Source: UBA7803 sp040219935 (GTDB taxonomy: Bacteria > Pseudomonadota > Gammaproteobacteria > Pseudomonadales > Azotimanducaceae). From it: DNA of 64,000 nucleotides. The first letter of the stretch is position 1, and each line of letters starts with the position of its first letter. Below are positions 14,818 through 22,572 of this stretch, piece after piece. A program made the position numbers and the translations under genes. The stretch lies in NCBI GenBank assembly GCA_040219935.1, contig JAVJUA010000070.1:39351-103350 (forward strand). Reading direction: 5' to 3'. The notes under the pieces were generated by a model. It saw nothing but the letters and a program-made list of their open reading frames with translations, made no database searches and was not told the DNA's origin.

Positions 14818-16293
14818 ATGGGACGCCACGTGGTCGTCGTCGGCGGCGGCATCGCCGGCATGTGCACGGCGCTGGCGCTGGCCCGCCGCGACTTCCGGGT
14901 CACGGTGGTGGAGCGCGACTGCGCGCCGCCGGCCGGTGATGCAGACCGGGCCTTCTTCGAGTGGCAGCGCCGCGGCGCGGCCCAGTTCCGGCATCCGCAC
15001 GCCTTCCTTGGCCTGATGTGCAACCTGCTGCAGGACAACTACCCCGATCTGCTGCAGGCCTTCTATGCGGCCGGCGCCCGGCGCCTCGACTTCAAGGACA
15101 TGCTGTCTGCGGAGCTGGCCGGGCGCTACCGGCCCGCCCCGGGCGACGAGCGCCTGTGGGTTCTGCTGTGCCGCCGCGCCACCATCGAAACCGTGCTGCG
15201 CCGCTACGTCGAGCGCTTTCCGAGCATCCGCATCATCGACGGGGTGCATATCGACGGTCTGGTCACCGGGCAGGCGTCCGGCAAGCTCAGCGTGCGCGGG
15301 GTTCGCATTCGTCGCGATGCCGTCGACCGCTACGGCGACGCCATCCTCGGCGACGTGGTGGTGGACGCCAGCGGCCGCACCACGCGGTTTCCGCGCTGGC
15401 TCGCCGAGCTGGGCGTCACGGTGCCGGAGGAGAACGACGACGCCGAGATCGTCTACTACACGCGCCACTACCGGCTTCGAGACGGCGTCGGGGAGCCGTC
15501 CCGTGAGAGCAAGGACCGCGGCGCCGGCGACCTCGGCTACCTCAAGTACGGTGTGTTTCCGGGTGACAACGGCAACTTCGCCATCATCGTCTGCGTGCAC
15601 CGGGCCGAGCGCGAACTGCATCAGGCCGTGACCGACGGCGACCGCTTCGACCGGATCTGCCGCAGCATTCCTGGCCTTGCCCCGTGGGTGGCGGAGGATG
15701 CCGCAGAACCCACCACCGAGCCCTTCGGCATCGGCGACATCCGCGCCGTGTGGCGGCACTACGTCGTCGATGGCCAGCCGCTGGTCCACCATCTGTTCGC
15801 GGTGGGCGATGCGGCGCTGCGCACCAATCCCCTCTACGGACGCGGCTGCAGCACCGGCATCCTGCATGCCCACCTGTTGGCGGAGGTGCTGTCGGCCTCG
15901 GAAGATGCCCATGAGCGCGCGCTCGCCTTCGACGCCCGCACCGAGGCCGACCTGCGGCCCATCTTCCAGGCCAGCCTGAGCGAAGACCGCAATGGCATCC
16001 GCCGGGCGCTGGCCGCCGCCGAGGGCCGGCTGCTCGAGGCGCCGGACACCTGGCAGAAGCGCTTCGCGCTGGCTTTCGGCGATGCGCTCGCCGCCGCCGC
16101 CCGTTACAACCTGCGGGTGATGCGCGGCATGCTGCGCACCGTCAACCTGCTGGAGAAGCCGGGCGGATTTCTCGAGGACCGCCGCACCCGGCTGATCGTC
16201 TTTCTCTACATGCTGCGCGGCCGCCGACGCAACGCCCAGGCGCGCCATCAGCGCGGTCCCAGCCGCGCGGAGATGCTGGAGCTGGTGCGCTGA
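14818..16293 (+). CDS. FAD-dependent oxidoreductase (PHBH/halogenase-like fold)
   Basis: Flavoprotein of 491 aa. An N-terminal dinucleotide-binding motif GGGIAGMCTALALARRDFRV with the ribose-binding VVERD, a mid-chain DVVVDASGRTTRFPRW, and the FAD-pyrophosphate motif LFAVGDAALRTNPLYGRGCS place it in the p-hydroxybenzoate hydroxylase fold. The Trp-x-Trp-x-Ile-Pro motif of flavin halogenases is not present, so halogenation is unlikely. Monooxygenase or dehydrogenase activity is possible. The basic C-terminal part (FLYMLRGRRRNAQARHQRG) may contact membrane or partners. It is the last gene of the TetR operon and converges on the rhomboid gene with a 6-nt gap. Confidence 0.85.
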   Translation: MGRHVVVVGGGIAGMCTALALARRDFRVTVVERDCAPPAGDADRAFFEWQRRGAAQFRHPHAFLGLMCNLLQDNYPDLLQAFYAAGARRLDFKDMLSAELAGRYRPAPGDERLWVLLCRRATIETVLRRYVERFPSIRIIDGVHIDGLVTGQASGKLSVRGVRIRRDAVDRYGDAILGDVVVDASGRTTRFPRWLAELGVTVPEENDDAEIVYYTRHYRLRDGVGEPSRESKDRGAGDLGYLKYGVFPGDNGNFAIIVCVHRAERELHQAVTDGDRFDRICRSIPGLAPWVAEDAAEPTTEPFGIGDIRAVWRHYVVDGQPLVHHLFAVGDAALRTNPLYGRGCSTGILHAHLLAEVLSASEDAHERALAFDARTEADLRPIFQASLSEDRNGIRRALAAAEGRLLEAPDTWQKRFALAFGDALAAAARYNLRVMRGMLRTVNLLEKPGGFLEDRRTRLIVFLYMLRGRRRNAQARHQRGPSRAEMLELVR

Positions 16294-16299
16294 AAAGCG

Positions 16300-17187
16300 C
16301 TACAGCGCCCGGACCCAGGCCGCGGTCACCAGCACGAGCGCGGCCGCGCCGCACAGCCACTGGCCGGAGCTGCCAAGCCGGCGAAGGTCGATGGCGGCCG
16401 CCGCCACGCCCAGCAGGCTGCCCGCCAGAAAGCCGGTGACGTGGGCCACCACGTCGGTGTTCTCGCCGCCGAAGCCGGTGTAGGCCAGCAGCGCAATAGC
16501 CCCGAACACGGGGGCGAACCGGCGCCGCCAGCTGGTTCCACGCAGGTAGCCGCGACGCCAGACGTAGGTGCCCACCAGCGCCAGCGCCGCAAACGTGGCG
16601 GTAGAGGCCCCCAGCGAGCGGAACCCGTCCGATTGCACGGCGGCGTTGGCGAGGTTGCCCAGCACGCCGCCGCCGAGCACCAGCAGCCATCCGAAACCGG
16701 AGCCCAGATAGCGGCCGACGAACAGACCGAACACGGCACCGAACAGGCTGTTGGCCATCAGGTGACCGATATCGCCATGCAGCGTCAGGGCGGTGACCGC
16801 GCGCCACCACTCACCCGCCGAGACCCGCGCCGCATCCATGACGCCGGCCGCCCGCCAGTCGACGCCGAGCGCGCTCTGGCTCTCGAGCCAGGGCAGCGAC
16901 CAGATCACCAGCAGGTAGCCAAGCACGCCCAGCCAGCCGCTGTCGATGCGCAGCGGCTGCGCCGGCGGAGCCGGCGCGGGCCGATTCTCCTGACCGTAGC
17001 GCCCCAACTCGTCGTTGGCCGCAGCGGCCTGGTCGACGCCCACCCAAAGGCACCAGTCGTGGCCATCGAAGTCGATGCTGTGGTCGATGGCGACCGCCAT
17101 CAGCACCAGGGAATACTCGTTCAGGCGCGCGCGCGCGCGATCGCGCCGTATGCAGACGCTGGGCTGAGAAGACGTCTCGAAACTCAA
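16300..17187 (-). CDS. Rhomboid-family intramembrane serine protease
   Basis: Membrane protease of 295 aa. A cytoplasmic N-terminal domain (EYSLVLMAVAIDHSID, ending DELGRYGQEN) is followed by a six-helix rhomboid core. Catalytic Ser195 lies in LGASTATF and His249 in VVAHVTGFLAG. The helix-2 motif HGDIGHLMANSLF is present. The only start that keeps the N-terminal domain is a TTG at 17187 that overlaps the preceding stop (TTGA); the ATG at 17100 would cut that domain. An alternating GC tract in this N-terminal coding part could be slippage-prone. Substrate unknown. Confidence 0.85.
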   Translation of the reverse strand: MSFETSSQPSVCIRRDRARARLNEYSLVLMAVAIDHSIDFDGHDWCLWVGVDQAAAANDELGRYGQENRPAPAPPAQPLRIDSGWLGVLGYLLVIWSLPWLESQSALGVDWRAAGVMDAARVSAGEWWRAVTALTLHGDIGHLMANSLFGAVFGLFVGRYLGSGFGWLLVLGGGVLGNLANAAVQSDGFRSLGASTATFAALALVGTYVWRRGYLRGTSWRRRFAPVFGAIALLAYTGFGGENTDVVAHVTGFLAGSLLGVAAAAIDLRRLGSSGQWLCGAAALVLVTAAWVRAL

Positions 17188-17456
17188 TCGTGCAGGTCGA
17201 CCTTGTCGTAGATGGCCGTCACCCGCCGGAAGTCGACGACGATGGTGTGGGACAGGTGAGCTGCGCGGTCGTGCAGGTGGAACTTGAAGCGCGGCTGTCC
17301 CTCACCCTTCAGGAACGCGTCGTACTCGCGCACCAGCTCGCGCACATCGCTCACGATGTCCTTACTCCAGGTGGCCCGGAACGGCCCCAGCACGGCGCCG
17401 CCTTCCAGACAGATGGTGATGGTGTGATTGGTCAGCGCCTTGTCGTCAGCCGCCAT
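17184..17456 (-). CDS. Conserved small protein of unknown function
   Basis: A 90-aa soluble protein (starts MAADDKALTNHTITICLEGG). GGAGGT sits just upstream of the ATG at 17456. It has beta-rich stretches (HTITICLEGG, RFKFHLHDRAAHL, TIVVDFRRVTAIYDKVDLHD) and one helix (DIVSDVRELVREYDAFLK). No motif I can name. It is sandwiched between the DUF6316-like gene and the rhomboid gene and overlaps the rhomboid start by 4 nt, so translation is probably coupled. Confidence 0.75.
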   Translation of the reverse strand: MAADDKALTNHTITICLEGGAVLGPFRATWSKDIVSDVRELVREYDAFLKGEGQPRFKFHLHDRAAHLSHTIVVDFRRVTAIYDKVDLHD

Positions 17457-17472
17457 GGGTACCTCCGCTGCC

Positions 17473-17802
17473 CTACTTGTGCTTGTCCGAGCGATCCACG
17501 TACTGGCCGTTGGGGCGGCGACCGCGCTCGAGGCGCCACTCGGATACCTCTCGCGCTGCCTGCGCCACGCTCTGATCATCCCACTGGCGCTGTGCCGTGA
17601 GCACGGGATCGTGGCCGCGCAGCCGGCGCATCGTCCGCTGCGTGTCGATGTAGCGCAGCAGCGCCTTCTCACCCTCGTAGCGCACCGTGTACGGGCCGAA
17701 GTTCACGCCCTCACGGGTTGCGAAGAACCACTGCCCGTTCGACATGAAGAACCGGTCGCTGCGAAAGAAGCTCGCTTCGGAGGATTCGCCCGCTCTCGCC
17801 AT
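17473..17802 (-). CDS. DUF6316-like protein
   Basis: Small protein of 109 aa. The region FFRSDRFFMSNGQWFFATREGVNFGPY strongly resembles what I recall of DUF6316, a short family in gammaproteobacteria. A helical stretch (EKALLRYIDTQRTMRRLRG) and a charged tail follow. No signal peptide. It is first in a three-gene minus-strand group with the 90-aa protein (16-nt gap) and the rhomboid protease. Function unknown. Confidence 0.75.
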   Translation of the reverse strand: MARAGESSEASFFRSDRFFMSNGQWFFATREGVNFGPYTVRYEGEKALLRYIDTQRTMRRLRGHDPVLTAQRQWDDQSVAQAAREVSEWRLERGRRPNGQYVDRSDKHK

Positions 17803-17928
17803 GGTCCCTGTCCTCTCACCGCAGCCGCCATCCGTGGACGCCGCTGCAACCGATCCTAATCGCCACGGCGCGTGGATGCCAGGGCCGGGTTCATGCCGGG
17901 TTCAGGCGACCGCGCTATGCTGCGGGCC

Positions 17929-18315
17929 ATGGACATCGCGAAGTCAATCCCGATCCGCTCCGTCCTGCTGCTGTGGTTCGCGGCCGGGACCGCCGCCGCC
18001 GGCCTGCGCTGCGACACCACGCTGATCGCGCGCGGCATGACGCCGCCGGAGGTGGTGGAGCGCTGCGGGGATCCGGAGTACGAGAGCGCCTTCGTCGAGG
18101 TGCGACAGCCGGGGGTCTGGGTCTACGTGGATGAATGGCTCTACAACCTGGGCAGCAACCGCTTCCGGCGCCTGCTCACCTTCGAGAACGGCCGCCTGGT
18201 GCGGATCGAGACCCGCGCCAAGCCGCGAACTCAGCCCACGGCCACCCGGGCATTGCGGAACAGCCTGAGCCACGGGCCGTCCTCGCCCCAGGACGGATCG
18301 CGCCACGGGTTCTGA
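17929..18315 (+). CDS. DUF2845 domain-containing exported protein
   Basis: A 128-aa protein with a signal peptide (IRSVLLLWFAAGTAAAG) followed by a DUF2845-like domain: LRCDTTLIARGMTPPEVVERCGDPEYE, then VYVDEWLYNLGSNRFRRLLTFENGRLVRIE. The two Cys may form a disulfide. The family normally ends soon after VRIE. Here about 30 further residues are read from sequence antisense to the end of purL, an 85-nt convergent overlap, which suggests loss of the original stop codon. Start choice between 17917 and 17929 is uncertain. Confidence 0.75.
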   Translation: MDIAKSIPIRSVLLLWFAAGTAAAGLRCDTTLIARGMTPPEVVERCGDPEYESAFVEVRQPGVWVYVDEWLYNLGSNRFRRLLTFENGRLVRIETRAKPRTQPTATRALRNSLSHGPSSPQDGSRHGF

Positions 18316-21300
18316 ATCGAGCGGAACACCCGTTCTGGGTGCGGCATCATCACCAGCACCCGGCCATCGGCCGCCGTGAGTCCGGCGATGCCCTGCGGCG
18401 CCCCGTTCGGGTTGGCGGGATAGTGCTCGGTGACCCGGTGGCCGTTGTCGACGTACTGCAGGCACACCTGCTCCGCTGCCTGCGACCAGAAGCGCTCGGC
18501 CGCAGCCGCGTTCTCGAACTCGGCCCGGCCCTCGCCGTGGGCCACGGCGATCGGCAGCACGCTGCCCGCCATGCCCGCCAGCCAGGGTGAGGCGGAGGCC
18601 GCCACCTGCACCAGCACCGTGCGGCCTTCGAACTGCTCCGAGCGGTTGCGCACGAACCGCGGCCAGGCCCCGGCGCCCGGAATCAGGCTGCTCAGGGTGG
18701 CCATCATCTGACAGCCGTTGCAGATGCCCAGCGCCAGACGATCGCTCTCGAAGAAGCGTGCAAACGCGTCGCGAACGGCCTCGTGGTAGAGAATGCTCTT
18801 GGCCCAGCCGCCGCCGCCGCCCAGCACATCCCCATAGGAGAAGCCGCCGCAGGCGGCCAGCACCGGAAAGTCGAGCAGGTCGACACGACCACCCAGCAGG
18901 TCGTCCATGTGCACGTCGACGGCGTCGAAGCCGGCTCGCTCGAAGGCGGCGGCCATCTCGATCTGGCCATTGACGCCCTGCTCGCGCAGCACGGCCAATC
19001 GCGGCCGGGCGCGGCCGATGAAGGGCGCCGTCACGTCGTCCGCCGGGTCGAAGCTCGCCCGGGACGACAGGCCCGGGTCGGCGGCGTCGGCGATCAGCGC
19101 CCGCTCTTCGTCGGCGCACTGCGGATTGTCGCGCAGGCGCTGCATGCGGTAGCTGGTCTCGGCCCAGGTCTGCTGCAGGTCGGCGCGGTCGGCGCGCAGC
19201 CGCTCGCGTCCGCCCTGACGCACCAGCACCACGCCGTCGGCGCGCGGCGCGCCCAGATCGACGCAGCGCACGCCCTGGAGCTCAGCGGTCACGGCAGCGA
19301 GGTCGCCGCTGCGCACCTGCAGCACCACGCCCAACTCTTCCGAGAACAGCCCGGCCAGCAGATCGACCCCCTCCGCAAGCTCGACATCGATGCCGCAGCG
19401 GCCGGCGAACGCCATCTCCAGCAGGCACGCGATCAGGCCGCCGTCGGAGCGGTCGTGATAGGCCAGCACGCGGCCGGCGGCGTTCAGGCGCTGGATGGCC
19501 TCCAGGGCGCGCCGGAAGCCGGCCGGATCGTCCAGGTCGGGCGCGCGGTCGCCGAGTTGGCCGAAGCACTGGGCCAGGGCGCTGCCGCCGAGGCGGTCTC
19601 GGCCGCTGCCCAGGTCCACCAGCAGCAGCCGGCTGTCGCCCTGATCCAGCCGCAGCTGCGGGGTCAGCGTCTGCGCTGCGTCCAGCACCGGCGCGAATGC
19701 GGACGCGATCAAGGTCAGCGGCGCGCTGACGTCGCCATCGTCCCAACGGGTGCGCATGGAGAGGCTGTCCTTGCCCACCGGAATGGCGATGCCTAGCGCC
19801 GGGCACAGCGCCATGCCCACCGCCCGCACCGCGTCGAACAGCGCCTGCTCGTCGGCATTGTCACCGGCCGCAGCCATCCAGTTGGCGGAGAGCACCACAC
19901 GGCCGAAGTCGACGACCGGGGCGGCGTAGAGATTGGTCAGCGCCTCACCCACCGCCATGCGCGCCGAGGCTGCCGGATCGATCAGAGCGAGCGGCGGCCG
20001 CTCGCCCATGGCGAACGCCTCCCCCGCCCGGGTCCGGAACCCCGCAAGGGTCACCGCCACATCGGCCACGGGCACCTGCCACGGGCCCACCATCTGCTCA
20101 CGCGCCACCAGGCCGGTAATGCTGCGATCGCCGATGGTGACGAGGAACTGCTTGCTGCCCACCGCCGGGAAGCGCAGCACCCGCTCGAGCGCCGCCTCGA
20201 TGCTGATGCCGTCGAGCTGCAGGGGCAAGCGCGCCGGGCTGCTGCGCTCGAACCGGCGCTCCATTCGCGGCGGCTTGCCGAACAGCACCGACAGCGGCAG
20301 ATCCACCGGGCGGGCATCGAGGACGTCGTCGCTCACGTCGAGTTCGGCCTGCTCGGTGGCCTCGCCGACCACGGCAAACGGGCAGCGCTCGCGCCGGCAG
20401 ATGGCCGCGAAGGTGTCGAGCCGCTCCGGCGGCACGCCGAGCACGTAGCGCTCCTGGGCCTCGTTGCACCAGATCTCCACGGGCGCCATGCCTGGATCGG
20501 CACTGGGAATCCTGCGCAGCTCGAACCTTCCACCGACCCCGGCGTCTTTCACCAGTTCCGGAAGGGCGTTGGACAGGCCGCCGGCGCCGACGTCGTGAAT
20601 GAGCTGAATCGGGTTGTCGTCACCCAGCGCGCAGCAGGCGTCGATCACCTCCTGGCAGCGGCGCTCCATCTCGGCGTTGTCCCGCTGCACGGAGGCGAAA
20701 TCGAGGTCGGAGGCACTTTCGCCCGACGCTACGCTCGATGCCGCCCCGCCACCCAGGCCGATCAGCATCGCCGGCCCGCCGAGCACGATCAGGTGCGTTC
20801 CCGGGGGAAAGGCACGCGCGTGGACGTGCTCGGGACGGACGCTGCCAACCCCGCCGGCGATCATCACCGGCTTGTGATAGCCGCGCACGCGGCCAGGCTG
20901 GTCGGGGTCTGCCTGCTCGAACGTGCGGAAGTAACCGGCCAGAGCCGGGCGCCCGAACTCGTTGTTGTAGGACGCCGCGCCGATCGGGCCTTCGAGCATG
21001 ATTTCCAGGGCGCTGACGATGCGCGCCGGCTTGCCGGTCTCCAGCTCCCAGGGCTGGCGATCGCCGGGCATGTTCAGGTGCGACGTGGTGAAGCCTGTCA
21101 GGCCGGCCTTGGGCTTCGAGCCTCGGCCCACTGCGCCCTCGTCGCGGATCTCGCCGCCGGAGCCGGTGGCGGCGCCCGGGTAAGGGGCGATGGCGGTCGG
21201 GTGATTGTGAGTCTCAACCTTCATCAGAATGTGGCTGTCGCCGCGTTCGTAGGCGTAGCGATGGCTGGCCGGGTCGAGCACGAAGCGCTCCACCCCATGA

Positions 21301-22082
21301 CCCTCGATGACGGCGGCATTGTCCGCGTACGCCGAGAGGATGCCGGCGCCGTTGATGTGGCGGTGGGTGTTCTTGATCATCTCGAACAGCGACTGCGGCT
21401 GGCGCTCGCCATCCACCACCCAGGTGGCGTTGAAGATCTTGTGACGGCAGTGCTCGGAGTTGGCCTGGGCGAACATCATCAGCTCGACGTCGGTGGGATC
21501 TCGGCCCAGCTCCCGGTAGGCGTCGAGGAGGTAGTCGATCTCATCGTCGGACAGCGCCAGCCCCAGCTCGCCGTTGGCCGCAACCAGCGCCGTCCGCCCG
21601 CCCGCCAGCACCGGCAGACGGCGCAGCGGCCGCGGCTCGGCAACGTCGAAGATGCCGGCCAGGGCGGCTTCGTCGATCACCTGCTGGGTCATGCGGTCGT
21701 AGAGCGCCGCCAGGTCGATGGTGTCCGGGTCGTCGCTGACCGCGAACCAGCGGATGCCCCGCTCCACCCGCGCCACCGGGTCCATGCCGCAGATGGCGAA
21801 GATGTCGCTGGCCTTGCTCGACCACGGCGAGATGGTGCCGCGGCGCGGCACCACGGTGGCCAGGTGCTCCCCGGCCCGCACCGGCAGCCCCTGGCGGGGA
21901 CCGTAGGCCAGCAGCTCGCGGCAGCGCGCCTGATCGGCGTCGTCCAGCGGCCGCCGCAACGCCAGCAGGTGCAAGTATTCGGCATACAGGGCGCCCGCGG
22001 GCAGCCCGAGGCGCTCGCACAGCTTGTCGAGGCGGAATCGGGAATGGACCGGCGGGCCCTGCAGCAGCATCAGATCGGTCAT
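18231..22082 (-). CDS. purL: Phosphoribosylformylglycinamidine synthase PurL (large form)
   Basis: FGAM synthase: FGAR, glutamine and ATP give FGAM. It is the single-chain proteobacterial form, 1283 aa. An N-terminal PurS-like part is followed by two AIRS-type halves (MMFAQANSEHCRHKIFNATW, GAATGSGGEIRDEGAVGRGS, IQLIHDVGAGGLSNALPELV, HDRSDGGLIACLLEMAF). The C-terminal class I glutaminase domain has its nucleophile Cys in ALGICNGCQMM and the His/Glu pair in MMPHPERVFR. The ATG at 22082 lies 1 nt after the tadA stop. Last gene of guaB-guaA-tadA-purL. Confidence 0.97.
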   Translation of the reverse strand: MTDLMLLQGPPVHSRFRLDKLCERLGLPAGALYAEYLHLLALRRPLDDADQARCRELLAYGPRQGLPVRAGEHLATVVPRRGTISPWSSKASDIFAICGMDPVARVERGIRWFAVSDDPDTIDLAALYDRMTQQVIDEAALAGIFDVAEPRPLRRLPVLAGGRTALVAANGELGLALSDDEIDYLLDAYRELGRDPTDVELMMFAQANSEHCRHKIFNATWVVDGERQPQSLFEMIKNTHRHINGAGILSAYADNAAVIEGHGVERFVLDPASHRYAYERGDSHILMKVETHNHPTAIAPYPGAATGSGGEIRDEGAVGRGSKPKAGLTGFTTSHLNMPGDRQPWELETGKPARIVSALEIMLEGPIGAASYNNEFGRPALAGYFRTFEQADPDQPGRVRGYHKPVMIAGGVGSVRPEHVHARAFPPGTHLIVLGGPAMLIGLGGGAASSVASGESASDLDFASVQRDNAEMERRCQEVIDACCALGDDNPIQLIHDVGAGGLSNALPELVKDAGVGGRFELRRIPSADPGMAPVEIWCNEAQERYVLGVPPERLDTFAAICRRERCPFAVVGEATEQAELDVSDDVLDARPVDLPLSVLFGKPPRMERRFERSSPARLPLQLDGISIEAALERVLRFPAVGSKQFLVTIGDRSITGLVAREQMVGPWQVPVADVAVTLAGFRTRAGEAFAMGERPPLALIDPAASARMAVGEALTNLYAAPVVDFGRVVLSANWMAAAGDNADEQALFDAVRAVGMALCPALGIAIPVGKDSLSMRTRWDDGDVSAPLTLIASAFAPVLDAAQTLTPQLRLDQGDSRLLLVDLGSGRDRLGGSALAQCFGQLGDRAPDLDDPAGFRRALEAIQRLNAAGRVLAYHDRSDGGLIACLLEMAFAGRCGIDVELAEGVDLLAGLFSEELGVVLQVRSGDLAAVTAELQGVRCVDLGAPRADGVVLVRQGGRERLRADRADLQQTWAETSYRMQRLRDNPQCADEERALIADAADPGLSSRASFDPADDVTAPFIGRARPRLAVLREQGVNGQIEMAAAFERAGFDAVDVHMDDLLGGRVDLLDFPVLAACGGFSYGDVLGGGGGWAKSILYHEAVRDAFARFFESDRLALGICNGCQMMATLSSLIPGAGAWPRFVRNRSEQFEGRTVLVQVAASASPWLAGMAGSVLPIAVAHGEGRAEFENAAAAERFWSQAAEQVCLQYVDNGHRVTEHYPANPNGAPQGIAGLTAADGRVLVMMPHPERVFRSIQNPWRDPSWGEDGPWLRLFRNARVAVG

Positions 22083-22083
22083 G

Positions 22084-22569
22084 TCACCCGTCTTCGTTCC
22101 AATGGCGGTCGGCGCCGGCACCGCGGCGCGCGGCAAAGAACTCCTTCAGCAGCGCGGCGCAATCGTCGGCCAGCACGCCGCCGGTCACCGCGACCCGGTG
22201 GTTCAGCCCGGGGTTGGCCAGCACCGTGGCGCTGCTCAGCACGGCGCCCGCCCGCGGCTCGGCGGCGCCGTAGACCAGCGTGGCGATCCGGGCATGCACC
22301 AGCGCGCCCGCACACATGGTGCACGGCTCCACGGTCACGTACAGAGTGCTGCCCGGCAGGCGGTAGTTGCGCGCCCGGCGCGCAGCGTCCCGAATCGCAA
22401 CGACTTCGGCATGCGCCGTCGGGTCGTGGCTGCCGATCGGCTGGTTCCAGCCCTCGCCGATGACCTCGCCGTTCCGCACCAGCACGGCACCGACCGGCAC
22501 CTCGCCCTGCTCGCCGGCCCGTCGGCCCAGGGCCAGAGCCTGCCGCATCCAGCCCTCGTGGACGCTCAC
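22084..22569 (-). CDS. tadA: tRNA-specific adenosine deaminase TadA
   Basis: Deaminates A34 to inosine in tRNA-Arg(ACG), 161 aa. The zinc site is complete: His53-Ala-Glu55 (HAEVVAIRDA) and Pro-Cys83-Thr-Met-Cys86 (VEPCTMCAGALVHARI). The start is a GTG at 22569, 3 nt after the guaA stop. It is the only non-purine-pathway gene in the guaB-guaA-tadA-purL unit. Tight spacing on both sides indicates co-translation. Confidence 0.94.
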   Translation of the reverse strand: MSVHEGWMRQALALGRRAGEQGEVPVGAVLVRNGEVIGEGWNQPIGSHDPTAHAEVVAIRDAARRARNYRLPGSTLYVTVEPCTMCAGALVHARIATLVYGAAEPRAGAVLSSATVLANPGLNHRVAVTGGVLADDCAALLKEFFAARRGAGADRHWNEDG

Positions 22570-22572
22570 CGC

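Noticed and set aside
14818..16293. Tryptophan-halogenase function for the FAD oxidoreductase
   Set aside because: The Trp-x-Trp-x-Ile-Pro halogenase motif is absent.
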